Positions 17,705 through 26,066 of a DNA stretch of 64,000 nucleotides are shown in pieces (the first letter of the stretch is position 1; every line of letters starts with the position of its first letter). The translations under genes were made by a program, and so were the position numbers. The stretch covers positions 434,001 through 498,000 of the forward strand of contig CAWDAK010000009.1 of assembly GCA_963800255.1 (NCBI GenBank). The letters run 5' to 3'. Source of the DNA: DATFVA01 sp963800255. Lineage in GTDB: Bacteria; Bacteroidota; Ignavibacteria; Ignavibacteriales; Ignavibacteriaceae. The notes under the pieces are model-generated. The model did not search any database, was not told the origin of the DNA, and was given only the letters and a program-made list of their open reading frames with translations.

Positions 17705-20700
17705 ATGAAAGATCATATACTTACGCCGTTGATCAGGCAAAGTTTTCCTCTGTTGTTATCTTTACTTTTCCTCATTCTTGGAAGTACGGCAACAGCCCAG
17801 CTTTCAGGTACAAAATATATCGGCGGCACTACACCTGATTATGAAACGGTAGAGGCAGCTATTACTGATCTTAATACGCAGGGGGTCACTGACCCGGGTG
17901 TAACTTTTCTTATTAGAAGCGGCACATACAGCAGCTCTAATACCCTCACTATAACTACAACTACCGGAACTGCTACAGCCCCGATCATTTTTAAGCCTGA
18001 TATTGGCGCTACAGTGATAGTTGAACGTACAGGGACTACGGGAATAGTTTGGCAGCTCTCAGCAGGTGTTACATATGTTACTCTTGATGGTTCAAACACT
18101 GTGGGAGGTAGTACACGTGACTTAACAATAATTAATACAATACCTGGTACGACGTATGGATTAACGGCTCTTGGAAATAATCCCAATTGTCTATTTACGA
18201 ACCTGATAGTTGATGCTGGAGCCGGGACTACTGCAAACAGGAACAGTACATCAAGCATCGGTATCAGGGTTCATTACAGTGGTTCAGAATCTAATGAAAC
18301 AAAGATCATCAATAACCAAGTAACCAATGCAGGAATTGGGATCAGGATGGAGGGAAATTCCGTCATATTAAATAATGTTATTTCGAATAATGTTATTGAT
18401 AACGTAGGGCTGGTTGGAATCTATGCTCTATATGCTTCAAATACAATAATCGCCTACAATAATGTACAAGTACCGGAAGGAACAGGAACATCTTCTTATG
18501 GTATTCAGCTTGGGTCATCTATCCAGGGAAATTTCAGGGTTTATGATAATGTTATCCACAATATAAAATCAAACAGTACATCAACTTCAACTACGGCAGG
18601 AATTGCTGGTATTTATTTAACCAGTACATCTACAGGCGGAACACCTCCGCGTTCAGGTGCAGTTTTTAATAACTTTATTTATGATGTAAGTTATACAGCA
18701 GCGACTGGAACAGCTCCCGTTTATGGAATATGGTTCTCCGCCGCTAGTCCTAATACTTATCCCGATACTGTGGCATTCAACAGCATTAGCTTAACCGGAA
18801 CCGGGGATGGTATCAGAAATTCTGCGGCTTTTGCCTTTACTTCAACTTCAACAGGACATAAGCTTTTCTTAAAGAATAATATTTTAAGCAACCAGAGTCT
18901 CTACTCAACCGGACTTGCCTGGGCTATATTTAAAAACGGTACACAGGCCCAGACCACTTTAACTTCGGATAATAATGATTTATATGTTGGAACTACTTCA
19001 GGAACAAGGTTCACCGGAAGAATAGGAACAACCGATTACACAACAATAGCTGATTGGAGCGCTGCTATAGGTGGCGATAATGCTAGCTTTTCTGAGCTTC
19101 CATTTTTCACGTCAGCAAACGATCTTCATATACCAAATGGTACTTCAACACAACTGGAATCAGCTGGTACAAGTCTAGCAAATATTACTACTGATTTTGA
19201 TGGAGATGTAAGAAGTATTACAACTCCTGATGTTGGCGCTGATGAGTTCGCGGGACTCCCGCTTGATCTGGTACCTCCCGTAATATCCTATACACCGTTA
19301 TTAAACACTGCTTCAACCGGAATAAGAACTCTCTACGCTGATATTACCGACCTGAGCGGAGTACCAACAACGGGTACAGGACTTCCAATGCTTTACTGGA
19401 AAATAAATGAAGGTGCATATACAGGTGTACAGGCAGTTTATGTAAGCGGCGATCAATTTTCTTTCACATTCGGCTCTGGAGTGGTACTTAATGATGTTGT
19501 TGAGTATTATATCGTTGCGCAGGATCTTGTAAGCACCCCTAATGTTGGGGCCTATCCTTCGACCGGAGCAGGAGGTTTTACTGCAAATCCACCCGCAGCT
19601 TCAACTCCACCGACGAATCCAAGCAGCTACATTATTGTAGATCAGCCGCTTTCAGGTGATTATACTATAGGGTTATCCTTGTTCAATAAGGTTATTGGCA
19701 AAGAACTTACCCTTCAGAAAATGACCCGGAGGATTATGAAAGAAGTCCCCGTTGAAACATCAGCAGAAAAGAGTTCAACGAAAAAAACTTCAGAAGATCA
19801 GGCCGATGAATTGTCAATCTGGGGTAAAGCAGGAACGAAGACGATAAAAACCCAGGTAACAGAAGATTACTACGTTCTTATGGATGGGGATCTTATTTAC
19901 CACGGTCCTTCTTATGTTTATCTCACACCGGAAGAAAGCAAGGCCTTTGGACTTAATGATGTAAGAGGTGTATATTCAACGATCCTTACAGCTGTTGAAG
20001 ATTTAAATCTGCGGGGTGTAAGCGGTCCGGTCAGGTTCCTTCTGAACGATGCTGAGTTCAACGAATCAGCACCTCTTATCATAGATATTTCAAGCGAGAA
20101 TCTGCCTACCGCTGTGAATTCGGTAATGTTCAAACCCAATACCGGGGTTAACTCCATAATCAATGTTAACAGTGCAAATCCTGTATTTATTGCCTATAAT
20201 AGCTATATAACAATTGATGGCTCAAACACTGAAGCCGGTACTTCCAGAGACCTGACGATTAAGAATACAGGAACTGGCGGATTGGCATTTTTCTCGGCAG
20301 CTTCTGATATCACAATAATGAATACTATTGGATATGCCAATTCCTCTACTTCTCCTTACGGGTATATTTTTAGTAATATCACTAATGGGTATGCAATAAA
20401 TAACTGGATTTATAAAGCAAGCCTTGCTATACAGTCGCAGGCAGCTTCGGCTAATATCGTAATATCCAATAACCTGCTTGGGTCTGATATAACAGAAGAT
20501 CAACTTGGACGCTACGGAATCGTACTGATAGGAACCGATGGGTTTGATATCAGCAATAATACTGTATTCGGTATTATTGTTAGTACATCCGGAGCCAACT
20601 ATGGCATCCTCCTTGGCTATAATTCCACTTCTGGCGGCGGAGCAGTTAATGGTTCCATCGCAGGAAATATTGTGCATGATATAATAAACACCAATACAAG

Positions 20701-21718
20701 CGGATACGGAGCTTACGGTATAACGGTATCAACCGGCGGCCCAGCTAATGATGATATAGTTAATAATGTTATATACAACATCCTTGGAACCGGTGATAAT
20801 ATCGGAACGACTTCATGGGTATATAACCCATTCGGTGTAGTTGTAACAAACCTTTCTACCAATGTAAATATTTACTATAATTCCATCCACCTGTATGGCG
20901 CTGGTCCTTCTTATTCGGCTCCTACAGGGTCAGCAGGACTTATTGTAGATCTAAGCTGCACAGAAATAAATTTTAAAGACAATGTTATAAAGAATGAAAT
21001 GACCGGTACTGGATTATATAAGGCATTTGGTATTTACCTTCGTCCTGCAGCTAGTCCATTTACAGAAATAGATAATAACGATTACTTTATAAATTCCGCT
21101 AACCCGTCATTTACGGGCTACTTTAATGGTGAAGATACCACCCTGGCTCAATGGCAGACCGCAATAGGTCAGGATGCTAATTCTATATCCGCTGATCCAC
21201 TGTTTATGGCTGATACAGATATGCGTCCTGAAGTGAATTCTCCACTTCTTGATGCAGGTGTTCCGGTTGCTGGCATTACTACAGATATTCTGGGAGATGT
21301 AAGAGATGGAACGACACCGACGATTGGTGCTTATGAGAATGTTTTGATTTTACTTCCTGCTGCTCCTTCTAATCTTACCGCCGTCGGGGATACTAATGTA
21401 GTATATCTCCAGTGGGTTGATAATTCAAACAACGAACTTGGATTTGTTATAGAAAGAAGACTCGGGGATACTACAAGCGTTAATTTATTTGAAGCGATTG
21501 ATTCAGTAGCAGCTGATGTTCAGGATTATACTGACTACAATGTGGAACCGTTGACAACTTACACGTACAGATTGTATGCGTATAATGATCAAGGTGCATC
21601 TCCTTACAGCAGTATCGTACAGGTTACGACACCTGTTCCGGTAGAGTTAACGAATTTCACGGCCAAGCTAAGTGATAATTCCGTCAGATTGAACTGGACT
21701 ACTGCGACAGAAACATAA
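17705..21718 (+). CDS. Giant secreted beta-helix surface protein (T9SS cargo), cut by a frameshift
   Basis: 1337 residues in this frame. A signal peptide ('LLLSLLFLILGSTATAQ', about 15-31) leads into two homologous parallel beta-helix modules, about 35-512 and 750-1215. Each begins 'ETVEAAITDLN..GV' or 'STILTAVEDLN..GV', contains 'DGSNT..G.(S/T)RDLTI', and ends in a 'DPLF/LPFF...DVRs.TTP.iGA.E' repeat. An Ig-like stretch and a charged linker (about 680-730) join them, and a fibronectin III-like domain follows (about 1219-1312). The frame stops at TAA 21716-21718 inside 'TATET', and the expected continuation 'NNSGFEIQRK' is in the next frame. It is probably an adhesin or polysaccharide-binding surface protein; the substrate is unknown. 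Confidence 0.85.
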   Translation: MKDHILTPLIRQSFPLLLSLLFLILGSTATAQLSGTKYIGGTTPDYETVEAAITDLNTQGVTDPGVTFLIRSGTYSSSNTLTITTTTGTATAPIIFKPDIGATVIVERTGTTGIVWQLSAGVTYVTLDGSNTVGGSTRDLTIINTIPGTTYGLTALGNNPNCLFTNLIVDAGAGTTANRNSTSSIGIRVHYSGSESNETKIINNQVTNAGIGIRMEGNSVILNNVISNNVIDNVGLVGIYALYASNTIIAYNNVQVPEGTGTSSYGIQLGSSIQGNFRVYDNVIHNIKSNSTSTSTTAGIAGIYLTSTSTGGTPPRSGAVFNNFIYDVSYTAATGTAPVYGIWFSAASPNTYPDTVAFNSISLTGTGDGIRNSAAFAFTSTSTGHKLFLKNNILSNQSLYSTGLAWAIFKNGTQAQTTLTSDNNDLYVGTTSGTRFTGRIGTTDYTTIADWSAAIGGDNASFSELPFFTSANDLHIPNGTSTQLESAGTSLANITTDFDGDVRSITTPDVGADEFAGLPLDLVPPVISYTPLLNTASTGIRTLYADITDLSGVPTTGTGLPMLYWKINEGAYTGVQAVYVSGDQFSFTFGSGVVLNDVVEYYIVAQDLVSTPNVGAYPSTGAGGFTANPPAASTPPTNPSSYIIVDQPLSGDYTIGLSLFNKVIGKELTLQKMTRRIMKEVPVETSAEKSSTKKTSEDQADELSIWGKAGTKTIKTQVTEDYYVLMDGDLIYHGPSYVYLTPEESKAFGLNDVRGVYSTILTAVEDLNLRGVSGPVRFLLNDAEFNESAPLIIDISSENLPTAVNSVMFKPNTGVNSIINVNSANPVFIAYNSYITIDGSNTEAGTSRDLTIKNTGTGGLAFFSAASDITIMNTIGYANSSTSPYGYIFSNITNGYAINNWIYKASLAIQSQAASANIVISNNLLGSDITEDQLGRYGIVLIGTDGFDISNNTVFGIIVSTSGANYGILLGYNSTSGGGAVNGSIAGNIVHDIINTNTSGYGAYGITVSTGGPANDDIVNNVIYNILGTGDNIGTTSWVYNPFGVVVTNLSTNVNIYYNSIHLYGAGPSYSAPTGSAGLIVDLSCTEINFKDNVIKNEMTGTGLYKAFGIYLRPAASPFTEIDNNDYFINSANPSFTGYFNGEDTTLAQWQTAIGQDANSISADPLFMADTDMRPEVNSPLLDAGVPVAGITTDILGDVRDGTTPTIGAYENVLILLPAAPSNLTAVGDTNVVYLQWVDNSNNELGFVIERRLGDTTSVNLFEAIDSVAADVQDYTDYNVEPLTTYTYRLYAYNDQGASPYSSIVQVTTPVPVELTNFTAKLSDNSVRLNWTTATET

Positions 21719-22223
21719 CAACAGTGGATTCGAGATTCAAAGAAAACTTTCAGATAAATGGGAAAAAGTTGTATTCATAAAAGGCAAGGGTACAACCACA
21801 GATAAATCTGAGTATACATATACAGATAATTTCAAATACCAGACGGTTGCGGGTGTAATTGTCTACAGACTTAAACAGGTTGATCTTAACGGTACCTTTT
21901 CTTATTCAAACCAGTTAAACGTAACTGTTGACTTTACTCCGAAGGAATATACTCTGTATCAGAATTATCCTAACCCCTTCAACCCTTCAACCAAAATTAA
22001 ATTTGCACTGCCTTTTGACAGCCGGGTTAAAATCTCGGTTTACAATATTCTTGGAGAACTTGTTGATGTTGTGCTCGATGAAGTCAGGTCCACAGGATAT
22101 CACGACATTCAGTGGAATGGCTTAAGCATGTCCTCGGGTATGTATATCTACACAATCCAGGCTAAATCCGTTGACGGGAAAAAGGATTATTCATCTGTTA
22201 AAAAGATGATGCTCATCAAATAA
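21717..22223 (+). pseudogene. Displaced T9SS type A sorting domain of the surface protein
   Basis: Removing one base at about 21716 (ACATAACAAC to ACAAACAAC) joins the upstream frame to this 168-residue tail. The tail reads 'NNSGFEIQRK', then 'YTLYQNYPNPFNPSTKI' and ends 'GMYIYTIQAKSVDGKK..' with a basic last segment, the conserved C-terminal signal that type IX secretion recognises. Without it the protein would be exported to the periplasm but not anchored at the cell surface. The combined product would be about 1505 residues. It has no start of its own. A shadow frame at 21928-22125 is not real. Confidence 0.85.
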
Positions 22224-22248
22224 CGACATTTGTCCCTTCAACCCCTCT

Positions 22249-22284
22249 AATCCCGGTTTTTCTACGGAAGAACCGGGATTTTTG
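22249..22284 (+). terminator. Rho-independent terminator of the surface-protein gene
   Basis: A perfect 10-bp stem, AATCCCGGTT with AACCGGGATT, is followed by TTTTTG. It begins 26 bases past the restored stop codon. The remaining 230 bases to the next gene hold nothing I can name. Confidence 0.85.
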
Positions 22285-22514
22285 TTGATTTCCAGCATTG
22301 CTTATTGCGTATACGGGTCATTTTACATAATTTTAGATAGATGATTAGTATATTTATTTATGCTCACGTTTTTAACATACCGCGAAATAACAGGTTTTAA
22401 CAACCTTAGAAGCTATTTTATCTCACGCTTCGAGAACGTATTCTAATACCTCCTCCCTTTCTTACATTCTAAATAATTCTACATCTACTCATTACTCTAT
22501 TTACAGGAGAATTT

Positions 22515-23885
22515 ATGAATAATTCAGATATTAAAACTGAAGGACAGGTATTGGAAGACTTAATTAAAATAACCCCGGATAAAGTTCACGAAACTATCGC
22601 AAGAAATATGCTTGCTGATGGATTCGGGTTTGTACTTGATTTAAAGAAAAGTCAGGGAATGCATCTTGTAGATGAAATTACAGGAGATACATATCTTGAT
22701 TTATTTACTTTTTTTGCTTCATCACCGTTAGGATTGAATCACCCGAAACTCCACTCAAAGGAAGTTATGGATGAACTTGCCTATGCCTCGGTAAATAAAC
22801 CTTCTAATTCCGATATCTACACCGTCCTTATGGCCGAATTTGTAGATACCTTTGCAAGGATTGCTAAACCGGATTATATGAAATACTTGTTTTTTATTGC
22901 CGGAGGAGCTCTTGCTGTTGAGAACGGACTGAAGGTCGCTTTCGACTGGAAGGTTCAGAAGAACTTTATGAAAGGCTATAAAGAGGAAAAGGGACAGCAG
23001 GTAATTCATTTCCGCCAGGCGTTTCATGGCAGGAGCGGGTATACGCTTTCTCTTACAAATACTGAACCTGATAAAATAAATTATTTTCCTAAGTTTAACT
23101 GGCCAAGGATCGTTAATCCGAAAGTTAAGTTCCCGATTGAGGACCACCTCAATGAAATAATTCAACTTGAAAAACAGGCTGTGGATGAGATATATGCTGC
23201 AATAAAGAATAATCCTGATGACATCGCCGCAATTATACTTGAACCAATCCAGGGTGAAGGAGGAGATAATTTCTTCAGAAAAGAGTTTTTTGAAAAACTG
23301 AGAGAGATTGCTGACGAAAATGAGATCCTTCTGATATTTGACGAGGTGCAGTCAGGTTTCGGACTTACTGGAAAATTCTGGGCATCTGATTATTATGTTA
23401 AACCTGATATTATTTCATTTGGAAAGAAAGCACAGGTCTGCGGAATTATGGTATCAGACAGAGTGGATGAAGTTAAGGATAACTGCTTCCATAAATCGAG
23501 CAGGATAAATTCCACCTGGGGAGCAAACCTGACCGATATGGTGAGGTCGAAACATATAATGAAAATTATTGACGAGGAGAATCTTGTAGATAATGCTGCG
23601 GAAGTAGGAGAATACCTGTTATCACAGCTCCGTAACCTTGCCGGGGAATATCCTTCGCTCGTAATTAATCCCCGTGGTCTCGGGCTGATGTGTTCGTTTG
23701 ATATGCCTGATAGAGAAACAAGAAATAAATTCCGTGAAGAATGCTATAAGCATAAATTACTGATACTTGGGTGCGGTGAAAAAGCAATCAGATTCAGACC
23801 TCCATTGAATGTAAGTAAACAGAACCTGGATGAGGGCTTGAAAATTATTAAAAAAGTTCTATATTTGTTGACGTTAAACAACTAA
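22515..23885 (+). CDS. lat: L-lysine 6-aminotransferase
   Basis: A 456-residue class III PLP aminotransferase. 'FFASSPLGLNHPKL' and 'AFHGRSGYTLSLTNT' are distinctive of the lysine-6-aminotransferase group, and the PLP-binding Lys is in 'ISFGKKAQVCG' near 303. It moves the epsilon-amino group of lysine to 2-oxoglutarate, giving 2-aminoadipate 6-semialdehyde, the substrate of the ALDH7-type enzyme at 15453-16985. CAGGAGAATTT precedes the ATG. The gene is monocistronic, with its own terminator. The large surface-protein gene separates it from its pathway partner. Confidence 0.92.
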   Translation: MNNSDIKTEGQVLEDLIKITPDKVHETIARNMLADGFGFVLDLKKSQGMHLVDEITGDTYLDLFTFFASSPLGLNHPKLHSKEVMDELAYASVNKPSNSDIYTVLMAEFVDTFARIAKPDYMKYLFFIAGGALAVENGLKVAFDWKVQKNFMKGYKEEKGQQVIHFRQAFHGRSGYTLSLTNTEPDKINYFPKFNWPRIVNPKVKFPIEDHLNEIIQLEKQAVDEIYAAIKNNPDDIAAIILEPIQGEGGDNFFRKEFFEKLREIADENEILLIFDEVQSGFGLTGKFWASDYYVKPDIISFGKKAQVCGIMVSDRVDEVKDNCFHKSSRINSTWGANLTDMVRSKHIMKIIDEENLVDNAAEVGEYLLSQLRNLAGEYPSLVINPRGLGLMCSFDMPDRETRNKFREECYKHKLLILGCGEKAIRFRPPLNVSKQNLDEGLKIIKKVLYLLTLNN

Positions 23886-23909
23886 AATAATTTAACTACT
23901 TGCATGATG

Positions 23910-23938
23910 TCCCGCCGGTAACGGCGGGATTATCATTT
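23910..23938 (+). terminator. Terminator of lat
   Basis: An 8-bp GC-rich stem, TCCCGCCG with CGGCGGGA, and GTAA loop is followed by TTATCATTTT. It starts 25 bases past the stop. Confidence 0.75.
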
Positions 23939-24043
23939 TAAACAATTCTTCTGCCGCAGCACTTACTTCCCCCGCCCGGGTTTTCATCTACTATCGTAAT
24001 AATTCCCTATATTTCGGATATTCTTAACACAAAACACAGTACT

Positions 24044-24760
24044 TTGGAGAACTCACTCTACATCGTCAGCACACCGATCGGCAACCTGAAGGATATCACA
24101 CTCCGGGCTCTGGAAATTCTAAATGAAGTGGATTTTATTGCCTGTGAGGATACCCGGGTTACAGGAATTCTGTTGAATCATTATGAAATAAAGAAAGAAC
24201 TTATTTCATTAAATGCCGCCAATGAAAGTCAGAAAACTGAATATATTCTTGGAAGGTTAATAAACGGCGAATGTTGTGCACTCGTTTCCGATGCAGGCAC
24301 TCCTTCTATTTCAGACCCTGGAATCCGAATAATCTCCGCGGCAATAAAAAAGGGAATAAATATCGCTACTGTGCCTGGACCTTCTGCAGTAACCGCTGCC
24401 CTCACCCTGGCTGGACTCCCGACAAATTCATTTATTTTCGAGGGCTTCATTCCTCAGAAAAAAGGAAGACAGAAAAAGCTTAAAGAACTTGCTGAGGAGA
24501 AAAGAACCATAGTGCTTTATGAATCGACCTACAGGATAGAAAAACTCCTTAAAGAATTGAATGAATATATGCCCGAAAGATGGATAGCTGTATGCAGGGA
24601 GATGACAAAAAAATTTGAGGAGACATGGAGAGGATATCCGGGAGATTTGCTTAAATCCCTGGATAATAAAATCACTAAAGGCGAATTCGCGATTGTAATA
24701 GCTCCTATAGAATGGACACAAGACTTTAGTACACCCGCCTCTTTTGACGAAGAAGAATAG
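24044..24760 (+). CDS. rsmI: 16S rRNA cytidine(1402)-2'-O-methyltransferase
   Basis: A 238-residue tetrapyrrole-methylase-fold protein. 'YIVSTPIGNLKDITLRAL', 'CEDTRVTGILLNHY', 'LVSDAGTPSISDPG' and 'VPGPSAVTAALTLAGL' are the RsmI signature. It 2'-O-methylates C1402 of 16S rRNA. The start appears to be TTG at 24044 with no clear ribosome binding site; no ATG in frame precedes the conserved N-terminus. It is slightly shorter than E. coli RsmI because the C-terminal tail is reduced. It converges on apt. Confidence 0.94.
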   Translation: MENSLYIVSTPIGNLKDITLRALEILNEVDFIACEDTRVTGILLNHYEIKKELISLNAANESQKTEYILGRLINGECCALVSDAGTPSISDPGIRIISAAIKKGINIATVPGPSAVTAALTLAGLPTNSFIFEGFIPQKKGRQKKLKELAEEKRTIVLYESTYRIEKLLKELNEYMPERWIAVCREMTKKFEETWRGYPGDLLKSLDNKITKGEFAIVIAPIEWTQDFSTPASFDEEE

Positions 24761-24776
24761 CTAAGAACCCTGGAGA

Positions 24777-25307
24777 CTAATCTTCTCCCTCATATTTGAC
24801 CAATGATCTAACATCATATCCTTCAAGTTTTGCCCTTGCGTTGAGAAAACTAAGTTCAATGATAAATGAGATCTGCACAACCTTACCGCCTAACTTTTCG
24901 ATAAGGTTTACGGCAGCACACGCTGTGCCTCCTGTAGCCAGTAAATCATCATGCAGCAGAACAGACTCCCCCGGTTCAATTGCATCTTTGTGTACTTCAA
25001 TAGCATCAGTACCGTATTCCAGGGAATACTCTTCTCTTACGGTCTCTGCAGGAAGCTTGCCGGGTTTTCTGATAGGAACAAATCCGGCGTTAATTTTTTC
25101 TGCAATCATTGCACCCAGCATAAAACCGCGGGATTCAATTCCGACCACCTTGTCGATTTTTAATCCTTCAGTATATTTAACTAGAGCGTTAAATGAAGCT
25201 TTTAACCCCTCAGGTTCTTTAAGCAGGGTGGTAATATCGCGGAACATAATTCCGGGCTTAGGAAAGTCTTTTATTGATCTTATATATTTTTTTATATCTG
25301 TATCCAT
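24777..25307 (-). CDS. apt: Adenine phosphoribosyltransferase
   Basis: 176 residues. The PRPP-binding loop 'SVLLHDDLLATGGTA' and the type I PRTase substrate loops 'GIESRGFMLGAMIA' are intact. It salvages adenine to AMP. The opening 'IRSIKDFPKPGIMFRDITTLL' is standard for Apt. It closes the minus operon, five bases after the enoyl-CoA hydratase. Confidence 0.96.
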   Translation of the reverse strand: MDTDIKKYIRSIKDFPKPGIMFRDITTLLKEPEGLKASFNALVKYTEGLKIDKVVGIESRGFMLGAMIAEKINAGFVPIRKPGKLPAETVREEYSLEYGTDAIEVHKDAIEPGESVLLHDDLLATGGTACAAVNLIEKLGGKVVQISFIIELSFLNARAKLEGYDVRSLVKYEGED

Positions 25308-25312
25308 TTAAC

Positions 25313-26062
25313 TTATTTTTTGTTTAAGAATGATGACAAACCCTTTTTAAAATCTGCAGATGTTCTGCTTATCGCATTAAGTTCAATACAATACTCAACC
25401 GCACTCTCGACCGGCAGTTTCGAAATATCATTTATCATTTTCTTTGTAAACTGCATACTAAAGTCAGAATTTTTAAGGAGATCACCCGCAAGTTCAAAAG
25501 CAAATGCGTGAACATTATCTGTAAGATAATTCACAAAGCCGAGCTGGAATGCTTTTTCTGCATCTATAATTTCGCCTGTAAGTAAAAGGTGTTTTGCTCT
25601 TCCCTCACCTATTTTACGAACCAGGAATACTGAAACTATAGCCGGGATAAATCCGATCTTCACTTCCGAATATCCAAATTTTGCATGCTGCTGATCAGCG
25701 GCGATAATATCGCATACACTAGCCAGTCCACAGCCTCCTGCTATAGCGGCACCATTGACTGCTGCGATTGTTGGTTTAGGGAAATTATAAACGGCAAGGA
25801 ATAATTCGGCTAGTGACTTTGAATCCTCTTCATTTTCAAGAGATGAATACGCACCAAGATCGCTCATGTAACCAAGGTCTGCTCCTGCACAGAAGCTTTT
25901 TCCCTCGCCGGTAATGATGACTATACTTACTTCGTCATCATTTTCAGCTTCTTTTAGCCTTTCCTTGAATTCCTTTACCAGGTCAGGATGAAGAGCATTT
26001 CGTTTTTCCGGCCTGTTTAATTTAATCAAGGCTATTTTATTGCTGACTTTATAATCAATCAT
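25313..26062 (-). CDS. Enoyl-CoA hydratase/isomerase family protein
   Basis: The crotonase fold is clear: 'NRPEKRNAL' near the N-terminus, the oxyanion-hole segment 'FCAGADLGYM', and 'AAVNGAAIAGGCGLASVCDI'. I place the start at ATG 26062 (249 residues), which has GGGGAAT upstream; the open frame extends 23 codons further but only over the polX coding end. In crotonases such as hydratase 1 a glutamate follows 'GGG(C)xL'; here 'AGGCGLASVCD' has none at that position, while 'GYSEVKIGFIPA' supplies the second Glu. It may be a methylglutaconyl-CoA hydratase-like or other family member. The substrate is not resolved. Confidence 0.85.
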   Translation of the reverse strand: MIDYKVSNKIALIKLNRPEKRNALHPDLVKEFKERLKEAENDDEVSIVIITGEGKSFCAGADLGYMSDLGAYSSLENEEDSKSLAELFLAVYNFPKPTIAAVNGAAIAGGCGLASVCDIIAADQQHAKFGYSEVKIGFIPAIVSVFLVRKIGEGRAKHLLLTGEIIDAEKAFQLGFVNYLTDNVHAFAFELAGDLLKNSDFSMQFTKKMINDISKLPVESAVEYCIELNAISRTSADFKKGLSSFLNKK

Positions 26063-26066
26063 ATCT

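Noticed and set aside
21928..22125. A 65-codon frame inside the T9SS sorting domain
   Set aside because: The sorting-domain sequence lies in a different frame, and this one has no conserved feature.
24796..25311. A 171-codon plus-strand frame across apt
   Set aside because: It is exactly antisense to apt and shows no family pattern; it is a shadow of the real gene's codon bias.
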